The notes below the pieces were generated by a model. That model saw only the letters and a list, made by a program, of their open reading frames with translations, did no database searches and was not told the origin of the DNA. Both the position numbers and the translations under genes were made by a program. From Demequina gelatinilytica (lineage in GTDB: Bacteria; Actinomycetota; Actinomycetes; Actinomycetales; Demequinaceae), in contig NZ_BBLV01000005.1 in assembly GCF_000971115.1 (NCBI RefSeq), forward strand, positions 98,974-162,973: a stretch of 64,000 nucleotides of DNA, in the 5' to 3' direction. Positions 53,382-62,799 of this stretch are shown in pieces (position 1 is the first letter of the stretch; every line of letters starts with the position of its first letter).

Positions 53382-54572
53382 TCAGCCGACGGTGATGCGC
53401 ACGATGCGGTCGTCGCCCTTGGGAGCGTCCCCGTCCCCGGTGTTGCCGGTCATGACGTAGAGCATCCCGTCGGTGCCGGCGGCCACGCTGCGGATGTGGC
53501 CGAGCCCGTCGAGGAGCACGTGAGGCTCGCCCGTCGCGTCGGCGGTGAGGGGGATGCGCCACACCCGGTCGCCGGCCAGGGCCGACACGTAGATGCCCTC
53601 GTGCGTCGCCGCGATGCCGCCGGGTGTCGCATCCGCCGGGTCCCACACGGCCACAGGTGCGGTGACACCCTGCGCGGTCGCACCGAGCTCGGTGCCCTCC
53701 GGCATGCCGGTCAGCCCGTCCGCGCGGGGCCAGCCGTAGTCGCCGCCGGCCACGATGAGGTCGAGCTCGTCCGCGGTCGCGCCGCGGTCGCTCGCGTAGA
53801 GCCGCCCGTCGCTCACCCACGCGAGACCCTCGACATCGTGGTGGCCGAGCGACCAGACGCGGGACCCGAACGGGTTGTCCGGGGCCTTCCGGCCGTCCTC
53901 GTCGCCTCCGGTGGCCACCACGCGCAGGATCTTCCCCGCGAGCGAGCTCTGCTTCGCGGCGAGCGCGGGACGGCCCGAGTCCCCGGTGCCGATGTACAGG
54001 TAGCCGTCGGGCCCGAAGGCGAGGCGGCCGCCGTTGGCATCCTTACCGGACGGGATCCCGTCGACTACGACGGTGGGCTGGCTCAGGAGGTCGTCGTGGA
54101 GCTCCATGCGCAGCACCGCGTTGTCGTGCGCGCGGGTGACGTACGCGTACACGTAGGTCCGCTCGCCGGGCAGCACCTCGAGCCCCAGGAGTCCGCCCGA
54201 GCCCTCGGCGACAGTCGCGGCGCGCAGCGCCTCCGCGCCGGGACCGTTGAGCGGTGTCGCGACGCCCGCCCGGATCCGCTTCACCGCGCCGGTGACCCGC
54301 TCGCTCACCAGCAGCGAGCCGTCGGGCATCGTCACCAGTGCGGACGGTGTGGTGAGTCCCGTGGCGACCACCTCGTCCGTGAGGACGGTCGCGGTCACGG
54401 GTCCGCCGACCTCGGTGGGCACGGGCGCCGCCTCGGCGGTGGCCGCGCCGCCGTTCCCGGAGACGATGCGCGAGGGGCTCGGCGTGGAGTCGTCCGCCGC
54501 TCCCGTGGAGCATGCGGTGAGGACGAGCGGGAGCGCGCACGCGAGCGCGACGATGCGGGAGCGGGACGACAT
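53382..54572 (-). CDS. PQQ-dependent sugar dehydrogenase-like lipoprotein
   Basis: 396 residues from ATG 54572. Lipoprotein signal MSSRSRIVALACALPLVLTA with lipobox LTACS. A six-bladed beta propeller of the soluble glucose dehydrogenase/Hhip-like type follows: GLTTPSALVTMPDGSLLVSE, GLLGLEVLPGERTYVYAYVT, NGGRLAFGPDGYLYIGTGDS, SLGHHDVEGLAWVSDGRLYA, and YGWPRADG. Catalytic His in the GHRNxxG equivalent (GHHDVEG) is present. Whether PQQ is bound is uncertain. Confidence 0.88.
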   Translation of the reverse strand: MSSRSRIVALACALPLVLTACSTGAADDSTPSPSRIVSGNGGAATAEAAPVPTEVGGPVTATVLTDEVVATGLTTPSALVTMPDGSLLVSERVTGAVKRIRAGVATPLNGPGAEALRAATVAEGSGGLLGLEVLPGERTYVYAYVTRAHDNAVLRMELHDDLLSQPTVVVDGIPSGKDANGGRLAFGPDGYLYIGTGDSGRPALAAKQSSLAGKILRVVATGGDEDGRKAPDNPFGSRVWSLGHHDVEGLAWVSDGRLYASDRGATADELDLIVAGGDYGWPRADGLTGMPEGTELGATAQGVTAPVAVWDPADATPGGIAATHEGIYVSALAGDRVWRIPLTADATGEPHVLLDGLGHIRSVAAGTDGMLYVMTGNTGDGDAPKGDDRIVRITVG

Positions 54573-54668
54573 GATCGACCCAGGGTAGGCAGGCCTCACG
54601 TCGATGTAAAAGTTGACACCCGGCGAAGTGTCTGATTGCCCCGGGGGGTACGGCGCGGGCGCGCGCCG

Positions 54669-56306
54669 TCAGGCGAGCACGAGCCTGCGGAGCGTGGAGA
54701 GCGGCACGGCGCCGTAGCCGAGCACCGCGGCGTGGAAGTCGCGGATGTCGAAGCCTGCGCGCTGCTCCGCCTCCGCCCGGAGCGCGAGGATCTCGAGCCT
54801 GCCGACCATGTAGGCGAGCGCCTGGCCGGGCATCCCGATGTAGCGGTCCACCTCCTGCTCGATGTGGAAGCGGTCCAGCGGCGAGTGCTCGAGGCAGTAC
54901 TGGATCGCCTGCTCGCGGCTCCACCCGAGCGCATGGATGCCGGTGTCGACCACCAGGCGGCACGCACGCAGGGAGTCCGCGCTCAGCATGCCCACGCGCG
55001 AGAGGTCGGACGAGTACAGCCCCATCTCATCGGCCAGCCGCTCCGTGTAGAGCCCCCAGCCCTCGGCGTACGCGGTGCTGAACAGCTCGCGCTGCACCAC
55101 GTGGAGCGCCTCGTTCTCGGCGTGGAGCGCGAACTGGAGGTGATGCCCGGGGATCGCCTCGTGATACGCGATCGCCTCGAGCTCGTAGGTCGCCCACGCA
55201 TGGGGGTCGGCGGTCTTGAAGTAGAAGTCGCCCTCCTTGCCGGTCGACGGCACGGGCGCCGAGTAGTACGCCATCGCGCCGAAGTCCGTCGCGTGGCCCA
55301 GGCAACGTGCCTGGGGCATCGTCGAGAACCACGCGGGCGAGGCGGCCTCGGCACGCGCGAGGGCCGACTCGGCGTCGCGCACGATGTCCTCGGCGCGCGT
55401 GTAGCGCAGCGACTCGTCGTCGCGGAGCTTGGCGTAGATCTCACCGATGTCGTCCGTGCCGAGCAAGGGGCCGGCGACCTCGCGGTACTCGTCCTCGAGG
55501 GAGGCGACCTGGGCGAGCCCGAGGGCGTGCACCTCCTCCGGCGTGATGTCGAGCTGGAGGTGCGACCACATGCGGTCGCGGTAGACCGCGGCGCCGCCCG
55601 GGAGGTGCACAAGGCCGGGGCGCTCGTCGGGGAGCCCGCGCTCGGCAAGGCGGCGCAGCCGGTCGGCGAAGCGCGCGACGCCCGCATGCACCACCTCCGC
55701 GACCACACGGTCCCTTTCGCGCCGCCACTCGGCCTGCGCCGCATCGTCCACCGCGGTGGGCGGAGCCTGCGCGCACAGGCGGTCCTCGCCCGCATGCGCC
55801 TCGCGCAGGTAGGACTCGGCGGCACGCGCCGTGTCGAGCAGGTGGCGTTCGAGCGCGACACGGCCCTGGTCCGCCGCGTCCTCGGCCACGTCGAGGAGGT
55901 CGTCGAGGAAGCGGGGGAGGTGGCGGAGCTTGGTGAGGTAGTCGTCCCCGTGCGAGGCGGTGCGCAGAGGGAACGCGTCGATGAAGGACAGGATGTTCTC
56001 CCACGCGCCCATGGTGGGGTTGAGGTGGAGCAGCTCGGGCTCCCATGCGAGGTGGAGCGCGGTCGAGCGCGCGTGCGATGCGATGGTGTCGCGCAGCGCG
56101 AGCGCCTGGAGGTCGTCGCCCGTGTCGATGCCTTGGGCCGCCGCGGCGAACGCCATGAGGCGCTCGTGCGCGCGGGCACGTCCGTCGACGGAGACGTCGT
56201 TCCATTCGGCCAGGTGCTCGAGCCTTCCGTCCCACATGAGGTCGAGAGGGCTGAGCGACATGGCGTAGGCGTAGTACTCGTCGGCGAGCGCGCTGAGATC
56301 TGTCAT
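54669..56306 (-). CDS. DUF885 family protein (putative metallopeptidase)
   Basis: 545 residues. Helical throughout, with the family's zinc-type motif YHEAIPGHHLQFALHAENE (about 375) and MGLYSSDLSRVGMLSADSLR, ACRLVVDTGIHALGWSREQA and YIGMPGQALAYMVGRLEILA. DUF885 proteins are M32/M2-like predicted carboxypeptidases. No signal peptide, so cytosolic. Confidence 0.9.
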   Translation of the reverse strand: MTDLSALADEYYAYAMSLSPLDLMWDGRLEHLAEWNDVSVDGRARAHERLMAFAAAAQGIDTGDDLQALALRDTIASHARSTALHLAWEPELLHLNPTMGAWENILSFIDAFPLRTASHGDDYLTKLRHLPRFLDDLLDVAEDAADQGRVALERHLLDTARAAESYLREAHAGEDRLCAQAPPTAVDDAAQAEWRRERDRVVAEVVHAGVARFADRLRRLAERGLPDERPGLVHLPGGAAVYRDRMWSHLQLDITPEEVHALGLAQVASLEDEYREVAGPLLGTDDIGEIYAKLRDDESLRYTRAEDIVRDAESALARAEAASPAWFSTMPQARCLGHATDFGAMAYYSAPVPSTGKEGDFYFKTADPHAWATYELEAIAYHEAIPGHHLQFALHAENEALHVVQRELFSTAYAEGWGLYTERLADEMGLYSSDLSRVGMLSADSLRACRLVVDTGIHALGWSREQAIQYCLEHSPLDRFHIEQEVDRYIGMPGQALAYMVGRLEILALRAEAEQRAGFDIRDFHAAVLGYGAVPLSTLRRLVLA

Positions 56307-56330
56307 GCCTGCGACGGTACCGGCGTCCGG

Positions 56331-56729
56331 TCAGGCCTCGCCATCGCTCTCCATCACCGCGACCCAGTTGTCGCCCGGATCCTTGAACCACGCGATCGAG
56401 GGCATCATGCCGTCCACATCGCGCGCGATCCCGTCCTCGTCGGTCCATGGCAGCTGCGCGAACGCGACGCCCTTGCTGCGGAGCTCGGTGACCGTCGACT
56501 CGAAGTCGTCGGTCGCGAAGTTGAGGACGGTGTGCGTCGCCGGGACGTGGTCCTCCTTCTCGTAGACGAGCGTGGAGCCGCCGCCGGGGTGCTGGATGCG
56601 CAGCATCGGGCCCATGCCCTCGTCGTCGCGGTACTCGACCTCGAGCCCGAGCGTCCCGCCGTAGAAGTCCCGCGCCTTCGCCACGGAGTCCGTCGAGAAG
56701 CTCCCGAACGCCGTGCTGTCCTTGAACAT
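56331..56729 (-). CDS. VOC/glyoxalase-family protein
   Basis: 132 residues from ATG 56729. AFGSFSTDSVAKARDFYGGT, LGLEVEYRDDEGMG, TLVYEKEDHVPATHTVLNFA and IAWFKDPGDNWVAVME; the last is the FxDPxGNxxxL(M)E block. Monomeric metal-dependent or antibiotic-resistance-like fold; substrate unknown. Separate from the VOC gene at 37.7 kb and not closely similar. Confidence 0.85.
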   Translation of the reverse strand: MFKDSTAFGSFSTDSVAKARDFYGGTLGLEVEYRDDEGMGPMLRIQHPGGGSTLVYEKEDHVPATHTVLNFATDDFESTVTELRSKGVAFAQLPWTDEDGIARDVDGMMPSIAWFKDPGDNWVAVMESDGEA

Positions 56730-56908
56730 GGTTCCTCCCGCGCGCCTGAGGGGACGCGCGGCGCCCGACGCGCGGGGCGCCGCTCGCTCCAGTGTGCGCC
56801 GGGACGATGCGCGGTGCGCGACGAGAGCGCCACAACCCTCAGGGGTGCTCGGTTGTTGTGAGTGCAAGGCGCGGCAACGGGTGCCGTGCGGGACGGGGGG
56901 AGACCGTC

Positions 56909-58750
56909 ATGCGCCTGAACACCGATGCACGCCCTGGGGTCCGTCACACGGCCGCGCGAGCGAGGGTCGTCCTCGTGGTGCTCGTGCTCGTCACCGTGGG
57001 CGGAGCGGCAGCGGCGGGGCTTGCCGGCCCGGCGGCCGCCGCGTCCTGGCCCACGGTCGCCGCGGGTCCCGGTGCTCCGCCTCGCGGCATGCCGACCATC
57101 AACGGCGCGGTGTGCGCCGAGGTCGTGTTCGCCGCGCGGCATCAGGGTCCGGCCTACTTCAAGCCGCCCGACGGCATCGTCCCGGAGCCGTTCCGGGACC
57201 TCGAGGTGCGGTGCGCCACCCGGTTCACCGGTGACGGGCCGACGTACGTGCTCATCCTCGACGGCACGGCGGGCGTCGCGCCCGCGGACCTGGTCCGCGC
57301 CCTGGCGGAGGAGGGCTGGGGAGTCGTGTCCGCGAGCATGGACGGAGGCGTCGAGGCCTTCCTCGAGGACCCCGCGTGGACGACCCCGCTCGCGGACTAT
57401 CGGGGTGCCGACCTCGAGCAGGACATCCTCTTCGTGAATCCCGACGAGGCCTCGCCGATCTCGACGGTCGCGATCGAGTTCCCCCAGACCACCGCCTTCG
57501 CCGACGGCAGGGCGACCCTCGAGATCTGGGTCCACGCCGAGAGGGAGCTCGCGTTGTCGGCGCCGAGCTCGTTCACCGAGCTGCGTCCGATCGGCCAGGC
57601 GATCCACTCCGGCGGCCAGGTGGTGATGATCGCGTGCGCATCGGTGCTCCTCGCCGTGCTCGCCGGCTACCCGAGCGTGCTGCTCAACCGGGTGATCGGC
57701 GCCCGGTGGGACCGTCTCCGCACGGAGGTCGGACGTCGTTGGGTGCGCGTGCGCGATCGTGCGGCGAGGATCGCGCCCGTTGCGGCCGTCGCCTCCGCGG
57801 TCCGCGGGCTCGGCGTCGCGGTGGGCAGGTCCTTCGCGCGGATGGACGCGGCGATGCGGCGGCGCGCCGGCCACGCCGACGATGCGTCGGTCCGAGCGCC
57901 CGACGGTGCGGTGGTGGAGCCGGGCAGCCCGGCTCGGACGCCTACGTCGGTATGGGCCGGATACGTGGTCGCGGCGCTGATCGCGGGCTGCGTCGACCCC
58001 GCCTTCGGCTTCAACTGGATGTCCGTGCGCGTGCTGGTCTCGAGCCTCATGGCGTTCGTGGTCTTCACGGTCGCCGTGGCGTTGCTGGTGCGCCGGGTGA
58101 TGGCGCGGCGGCACCCGGGGATCGCGTCGGTCATCCGGTTCCGCTGGGGCACGCTGCCCATCGTGCTCGCGACCGTCGTCGTCGCGCGCCTCATCGGCAT
58201 GCACCCCGGCGTCGTGTTCGGCATGGTGGCGGGGCTGGTGCTCCTCGCGACGCTGCCGCTGCGCGACCGCGCGCTCCGTGTGTCGCTCACCGCGGGCTGG
58301 GCGCTGGGGATCGCCGCGATCGGGTGGATCGTCTACAGCCTCCTGTCGCTGGTGCCGAGCTCCGTGCTCGCGGTGCCGCTCGCCGGGGTCCCCCTGCAGT
58401 TCGCGACCGACTTCGCGGCGCTTCTCGCGATCCAGGGAGTCTCGACGCTTCCGCTCACGCTGCTGCCGGTGACGGGGCTGGACGGCGCGACGCTCGCCGA
58501 GTGGGCACGCGAGCAGGAAGGTGCACGGCGTGCGGCCTGGCTAGGCGCCTACGCCGCGGCGCTCGCCGTCTTCATGCTCGTGATCGTGACCGTGCCCGAC
58601 GGGCTGCAGTTCTACGGCGACTTCAGCCGATGGGCGATGCTGTTCGTGCTCTACGCGGCCGTGGCGGTCGCCGTGTTCGGGGTGCATGTGCTGCTGGTGA
58701 GGCGTGCCCGGGAGGCCGCGGCCTCCGAGGCGCCGCCGCCCGATCTCTAG
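56909..58750 (+). CDS. Large polytopic membrane protein, unknown
   Basis: 613 residues from ATG 56909 behind CGGGGGGAGACC. Signal-like helix VVLVVLVLVTVGGAAAAGLA, then an extracytoplasmic domain of about 180 residues with two cysteines (GAVCAEVVF, LEVRCATRFTGD). A single TM (VVMIACASVLLAVLAGYPSV), a basic cytoplasmic loop and six or seven further helices follow. It resembles actinobacterial proteins of unknown function with a C-terminal intramembrane block. No catalytic motif is evident. Confidence 0.8.
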   Translation: MRLNTDARPGVRHTAARARVVLVVLVLVTVGGAAAAGLAGPAAAASWPTVAAGPGAPPRGMPTINGAVCAEVVFAARHQGPAYFKPPDGIVPEPFRDLEVRCATRFTGDGPTYVLILDGTAGVAPADLVRALAEEGWGVVSASMDGGVEAFLEDPAWTTPLADYRGADLEQDILFVNPDEASPISTVAIEFPQTTAFADGRATLEIWVHAERELALSAPSSFTELRPIGQAIHSGGQVVMIACASVLLAVLAGYPSVLLNRVIGARWDRLRTEVGRRWVRVRDRAARIAPVAAVASAVRGLGVAVGRSFARMDAAMRRRAGHADDASVRAPDGAVVEPGSPARTPTSVWAGYVVAALIAGCVDPAFGFNWMSVRVLVSSLMAFVVFTVAVALLVRRVMARRHPGIASVIRFRWGTLPIVLATVVVARLIGMHPGVVFGMVAGLVLLATLPLRDRALRVSLTAGWALGIAAIGWIVYSLLSLVPSSVLAVPLAGVPLQFATDFAALLAIQGVSTLPLTLLPVTGLDGATLAEWAREQEGARRAAWLGAYAAALAVFMLVIVTVPDGLQFYGDFSRWAMLFVLYAAVAVAVFGVHVLLVRRAREAAASEAPPPDL

Positions 58751-58776
58751 ACGCGGGGGCGACCGGCTCCACCGCG

Positions 58777-59226
58777 TCACCCATAGAGCGTCGCGAGGCT
58801 GTCGAGGCTGCCTTCCCAGCCCGCGGCGTGGCGGTCGCGCTGGTCCTCGTCCCAGAGGCGCACGTGGGTGAGCACCACGTGGCAGCCCTCGTCGGTGGGT
58901 GAGATCTCGACGGTCACCTCGGTCGAGTCGGGGGTCGTGTCCTCCCAGCCCCACGTGAAGCGCACCAGCCGCGGAGGGTCGAGCTCGAGGTAGGTGCCGT
59001 ACGCGGTCATGTCGTCCTCGTCGGCGGTGACGCCGGGGATGGTGAGGCGGTACGTGCCGCCCACGCGGGCATCGGCCTCGCAGGTCGACGTCTTGTACCG
59101 GTCGATCGATGGCTTGAGCCACGCGGCGAGGTGCTCCGCGGTGGTCCAGAGCTCGAACATGCGGGCGGGGGAGATGCGGTAGTCCCGCTCGAGGGTGAGC
59201 GTGAGGCCGGTGTCGGCGATGGTCAT
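58777..59226 (-). CDS. SRPBCC/AHSA1-family protein
   Basis: 149 residues. START-like fold: LERDYRISPARMFELWTTAE, HLAAWLKPS, VGGTYRLTIPGV, YLELDPPRLVRFTWGWED and GCHVVLTHVRL, ending GWEGSLDSLATLYG. Binds hydrophobic ligands in relatives. Its start overlaps the arsR-like stop by 4 bp, a common pairing in which the regulator and AHSA1 protein form one operon. Confidence 0.92.
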   Translation of the reverse strand: MTIADTGLTLTLERDYRISPARMFELWTTAEHLAAWLKPSIDRYKTSTCEADARVGGTYRLTIPGVTADEDDMTAYGTYLELDPPRLVRFTWGWEDTTPDSTEVTVEISPTDEGCHVVLTHVRLWDEDQRDRHAAGWEGSLDSLATLYG

Positions 59227-59588
59227 GGCTGCTCCTTGTCGAGCGCCTCGGCGTAGGCGCCGAGGCTGTCGAGCGCGCCGCCCCAGAAGGCGCGTGCGCG
59301 GTTCATCCAGTCGAGCGCCTCGTCCATCGCGGACGCATCGACGGTGACGCGGCGCTCGCGGCCGCGTGCGACGCGGGACACGAGCCCCGCCTGCTCGAGC
59401 GCCGCGGCGTGCTTGTTCAGCAGCTGCGGCGACATGCCGGTCCCGTCGGCCAGCTCCGACATGGTGATCGGTGCCGGGCTCGTCGCCGCGACGCGGAGGA
59501 CCTCCCGGCGCGCCGGGTGGGCGAGGGCGGCGAAGACCCGGTCGAGGCGCTCGTCGAGCGGCTCCCGCTGGATCGATTGGTAAACCAT
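59223..59588 (-). CDS. ArsR-family transcriptional regulator
   Basis: 121 residues from ATG 59588. Winged helix: LDERLDRVFAALAHPARREV, ITMSELADGTGMSPQLLNKH and AAALEQAGLVSRVARGRERR. No metal-binding cysteine motif, consistent with the SRPBCC-linked ArsR subgroup. A palindrome covers its own start codon, so autorepression is likely. Confidence 0.92.
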   Translation of the reverse strand: MVYQSIQREPLDERLDRVFAALAHPARREVLRVAATSPAPITMSELADGTGMSPQLLNKHAAALEQAGLVSRVARGRERRVTVDASAMDEALDWMNRARAFWGGALDSLGAYAEALDKEQP

Positions 59589-59596
59589 AAGGTTTA
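59581..59596. promoter_or_regulatory. Palindromic operator over the arsR-like start codon
   Basis: TAAACC-ATAA-GGTTTA, perfect 6-bp arms in an otherwise G/C-rich region. The CAT within it is the start codon of the regulator on the minus strand. A second repeat with two TCCGGA units lies at about 59603-59618. Confidence 0.6.
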
Positions 59597-59696
59597 GTAT
59601 TTGTCCGGACCGTCCGGATGTCAACCGCACAACCTCACGGGTCCGCCGCCTGTTGTCGGGGCAGCGGTCGCGACCGGCCGCGCGGGGAGGTCCAAC

Positions 59697-60491
59697 GTGA
59701 GCCGAGACCTGGGAGACGCGCTCGCCGACGCGCTCGACGGGGCCGATGGGCGCGCGGACAAAGGTCCGCACGCGGGCGTCGACCTGTACGTCCGGGCGGT
59801 CGCGGCCACCCGCTCCGCGCGGCGTGCACGATGGCTCGCGGCGGCGGCCGGCCTCGCAGTCGCCGTCACCCTCGCGATGTCGCTGTCCGGCGACGATGGT
59901 CAGGGGCCCGCCGCCGCGCCGAGCGCCGCGCCGGCCGCTGCTCCGCGCGCCGTCGCGGACCCCGATGCGCGCCCGGGCGAGGCCGGCTGGACGGTCGCGG
60001 GCGTCACCATCGATCCCCGCGGCGCGGCGGAGCCGATCGGTCCCGACTCCGTCCTGCCGCACGCGCTGTCCCAGTACTGCCTCGCGCTCGATGCCTTCGC
60101 GAGGCTGGTCGGGGCGGTCGACGGGACCGAGGCGTGGCACCCCGGCGCTTTCGTCGGTGTGAGCGGCGCCGCGCTCGACCTCCACGTCCGCACCTTCGAC
60201 AACGCGCGCATCGCTGCGGAGTACGTGGATGAGGCACGCGTGATCGGCGGCCGCTGCGTCGCGGACCTCGACGCCCGGTGGGTCGACGCGACACTGACGC
60301 ACAGCGGTGGCAGCGATGCCGACGACGAGGCGCTGTGGCTCGCCGTGGCGACCGGCGAGGGCGCCGTCGATGCCTGGCGGCTGCGGATGCAACGGGAGGG
60401 CAGCACGGTCGTGGCGGCCGTCGCGGAGCCCGGTGCGACGGATCGCACCCTCGCGATCGTGCGCGCATGGCTGAGGGATGGTCCCAGGTGA
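59697..60491 (+). CDS. Membrane-anchored protein of the ECF sigma cluster (paralogue 1)
   Basis: 264 residues from GTG 59697 behind GGGGAGGTCCAAC. About 45 N-terminal residues, one membrane helix (WLAAAAGLAVAVTLAMSLSG), a Pro/Ala linker, then an external domain with a CLALDAFARLVGAV helix and FDNARIAAEYVDEARVIGGR followed by Cys. The last element recurs in the two sibling genes (FDDAAVAADLV..GC, and [14 protein letters not shown]...C). Cytoplasmic head plus TM plus sensor layout recalls an anti-sigma factor, but no zinc motif is present. Confidence 0.7.
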   Translation: MSRDLGDALADALDGADGRADKGPHAGVDLYVRAVAATRSARRARWLAAAAGLAVAVTLAMSLSGDDGQGPAAAPSAAPAAAPRAVADPDARPGEAGWTVAGVTIDPRGAAEPIGPDSVLPHALSQYCLALDAFARLVGAVDGTEAWHPGAFVGVSGAALDLHVRTFDNARIAAEYVDEARVIGGRCVADLDARWVDATLTHSGGSDADDEALWLAVATGEGAVDAWRLRMQREGSTVVAAVAEPGATDRTLAIVRAWLRDGPR

Positions 60492-60580
60492 GGCCGCCCG
60501 TCACCGATCAGGCACAACCGATCCGTGGTGCCGGCTGTTGGAAGAGGGAAGGGCCCCGGCGCAGGGCCCGGGGGAGGGCC

Positions 60581-61390
60581 ATGAGGGGACCGGCAGGGAT
60601 CTCGCTCGCCGGGACGGTCGGCGTCGTCGTCGCCGTCACGGCCGGGTGCGATCGGGCCGAGCCTTCCGTCGCCGACGGCACGCCCACGGCGACAACCGCC
60701 TCCGCGCAGGCCGTCGCGCCGGCGGACGATCCCGAGCTGCGAGCCCTTCTCGGCTCCTTCGGGCCCGAGATCGAAGGCTTCGAGGTGCCCGCCCGGTTCG
60801 CCCGTGGAGGTCCCGAGCCTGCCTCCGCCCTGGTGCTCGACGCGCCGGACGTGGTCGAGCCCGCCGAGTGCACCGGGTTCCATCAGGCGTCTGCGCTCGC
60901 GACCCCCGAGGACCTGGGGGCCGCCGCCGACGACCTCCTCTTCGCGGCCGGATGGTTCTTCCCGGGCGGGGCCATGCCCGACGAGCCGCCGTTCGTCCCC
61001 AGCATCGAGGTGGCCGCGCGCGTGTTCGACGATGCGGCGGTGGCGGCGGATCTTGTCGGCGCCCTCCTGGGGTCCGGCTGCGAGGCCTACGTGCGCACCG
61101 CGACCTGGGACGACGGCTCGAACACGCTCGAGCACGAGGTCGCGGAGGTGGGTGAGATCGACCTTCCGGGCCTCGAGGCGCGCACCGTGCTCATCGTCTG
61201 GGCCCGGGGCACCGCGACCCAGTACGACGCCGCGGGCGAGGTGGTCGGCGTCGATACCCGGGAGTCCTGGCGCCAGTACGTGCACGTCGACGGCGTGGAC
61301 GCGATCTCGATCGAGACCGCGGGCCTCGAGGACGAGCAGATGGTCGCGGATGTGATCGCCCAGTTCCTCGACCACATGGCGACCGGGTGA
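60581..61390 (+). CDS. Lipoprotein of the ECF sigma cluster (paralogue 2)
   Basis: 269 residues from ATG 60581. Signal GISLAGTVGVVVAVTAGCDR with lipobox TAGC. The mature part shares the cluster's domain: a Cys and FHQASALA helix, then VFDDAAVAADLVGALLGSGC and a C-terminal strand-helix with YVHVDGVDAISIETAGLEDE. Related to the proteins before and after it, lipid-anchored instead of membrane-spanning. Probably a surface ligand-binding sensor or partner. Confidence 0.7.
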   Translation: MRGPAGISLAGTVGVVVAVTAGCDRAEPSVADGTPTATTASAQAVAPADDPELRALLGSFGPEIEGFEVPARFARGGPEPASALVLDAPDVVEPAECTGFHQASALATPEDLGAAADDLLFAAGWFFPGGAMPDEPPFVPSIEVAARVFDDAAVAADLVGALLGSGCEAYVRTATWDDGSNTLEHEVAEVGEIDLPGLEARTVLIVWARGTATQYDAAGEVVGVDTRESWRQYVHVDGVDAISIETAGLEDEQMVADVIAQFLDHMATG

Positions 61391-61451
61391 CGAGGCGGGT
61401 GGAACGAGGGACCATGGACGGACGGTGCCGACGGCGGGGAGGCGGCTCACC

Positions 61452-61997
61452 ATGAGGGCGTGGAAGGGTGTGCTCGACACGCTCGTCCGCGAGCGCCGCA
61501 GCAGGCTTGTCGGGTACGCCTACCTGATCTCCGGCGACCGGCCCACAGCCGAGGACCTGGTGCACGACGCGATCATCCGCACGTTCTCGCGCGCCCGCCG
61601 GCTCGAGGACGTCGACCGCGCGGAGGCCTATGTGCGGCGGACCATCCTCACGCAGTACCTCAACCGGCGGAGCTCGCAGGAGGTCGCACGGGCGAAGCAG
61701 CATCTGCTGGTCGAGCGCGACGCCGCACCCGCGGATGAGCACGCGGGGGAGCACGATGCGGTGGTCAGCGCGCTGCGCGAGCTTCCCGCACGCCAGCGCG
61801 CATGCGTGGTCCTGCGCCACGTCGAGGAGCTGTCCACCGCCGAGACCGCGGAGCGCATGGGAGTGTCGGAGGGCGCCGTCAAGCGCTATCTGCACGATGC
61901 GGTGGCGCGCCTTCGGGACCTGCTGGGCGACCTGCGGTCGATGGACGACGAGCCGGAGAGCATCGCGGTGTCCGCGCCGAGGCGAGGCGCGCGATGA
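61452..61997 (+). CDS. ECF sigma factor, SigE-like family
   Basis: 181 residues from ATG 61452 behind GGGGAGGCGG. Region 2: [58 protein letters not shown]. Region 4: [40 protein letters not shown]. These are hallmarks of the 'SigE family' sigma-70 of actinomycetes. Followed with a 4-bp overlap by a membrane protein that may be its regulator. Confidence 0.9.
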   Translation: MRAWKGVLDTLVRERRSRLVGYAYLISGDRPTAEDLVHDAIIRTFSRARRLEDVDRAEAYVRRTILTQYLNRRSSQEVARAKQHLLVERDAAPADEHAGEHDAVVSALRELPARQRACVVLRHVEELSTAETAERMGVSEGAVKRYLHDAVARLRDLLGDLRSMDDEPESIAVSAPRRGAR

Positions 61998-62770
61998 CGG
62001 ACGACCTCAGGACCCTGCTGCTCGGTTCGCTCGCCGCCGAGGAGCGCCGCCGGGCCGCCGAGCCTTCTCAGCCGACGGCGACCGGGTACCGGAGCGAGGT
62101 CGGGCGCCGTCGAGCCCTGCGGCGTGCCGTCGAGGCGACGGGTGCGCTCATGGTGGCCGGGGTGATCGCGGTCGCCGTGCTCGTCGCGGGCCACTCCACC
62201 CGGGACCTCGCACCGGCGCCGCCCGCGGCCTCAGTGCCGGCCGACCCCGCAGAGCGCGAGTGGTCGCCGCCGGGGACGTTGCACCCCGATGGGGTGGTGA
62301 TGCCCTGGACCGAGTTCTGGGACGTCGCCTCGGAGCAGGTCCCCGGGTGCGCCGCGCTCGATGCGCTGGGCCGGCTCCGGGGTGCGAGCGAGCTGGGCGG
62401 CGAGCCCGTCACGCTCGGCACGGTCGAAGGCGAGGACGGAGGCTCGAACCAGGTGGTCGCACGCGTGTTCCCCTCGACGAGCGCGTCCTCGGCCTTCCTC
62501 GACGAGTACTCGGCGGCCGCGGTCGCGTGCCAGGACCAGGTGGCTGCGCTGGATGCGGGTGTCACGGTCGACGTCGCGGATGTGGGCGTCGGCGCCGTCG
62601 AGGGGACCGGTGTCCGCGTCGACATCGGCGCGGACGACGGCTACGGCGGGCGGTGGACCAGCTGGGTCCATGTGAGCGGCGAGGAGGCGCTCGCGGTCAT
62701 GGTCGAGCCCGGGGTCGACAACCTCGGATCGCAGATCATCGCCTCCTGGTTCGCCGCCGGGACCGGGTGA
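61994..62770 (+). CDS. Membrane-anchored protein coupled to the sigma gene (paralogue 3)
   Basis: 258 residues from ATG 61994, overlapping the sigma stop. About 50 cytoplasmic residues rich in Arg, a helix [20 protein letters not shown], Pro/Ala linker, then the cluster's external domain with [40 protein letters not shown] and VACQDQ, and [17 protein letters not shown]. Position suggests it modulates the sigma factor, though no ZAS motif is seen. It shares domain order with the two upstream paralogues. Confidence 0.75.
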   Translation: MTDDLRTLLLGSLAAEERRRAAEPSQPTATGYRSEVGRRRALRRAVEATGALMVAGVIAVAVLVAGHSTRDLAPAPPAASVPADPAEREWSPPGTLHPDGVVMPWTEFWDVASEQVPGCAALDALGRLRGASELGGEPVTLGTVEGEDGGSNQVVARVFPSTSASSAFLDEYSAAAVACQDQVAALDAGVTVDVADVGVGAVEGTGVRVDIGADDGYGGRWTSWVHVSGEEALAVMVEPGVDNLGSQIIASWFAAGTG

Positions 62771-62796
62771 CGGTCCTGGGATGGCCCCGGTACACT
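62767..62796 (+). promoter_or_regulatory. Probable promoter of ileS leader
   Basis: GTGACG (62767-62772), 18-bp spacer, TACACT (62791-62796), just ahead of the T-box leader. Confidence 0.4.
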
Positions 62797-62799
62797 GCT

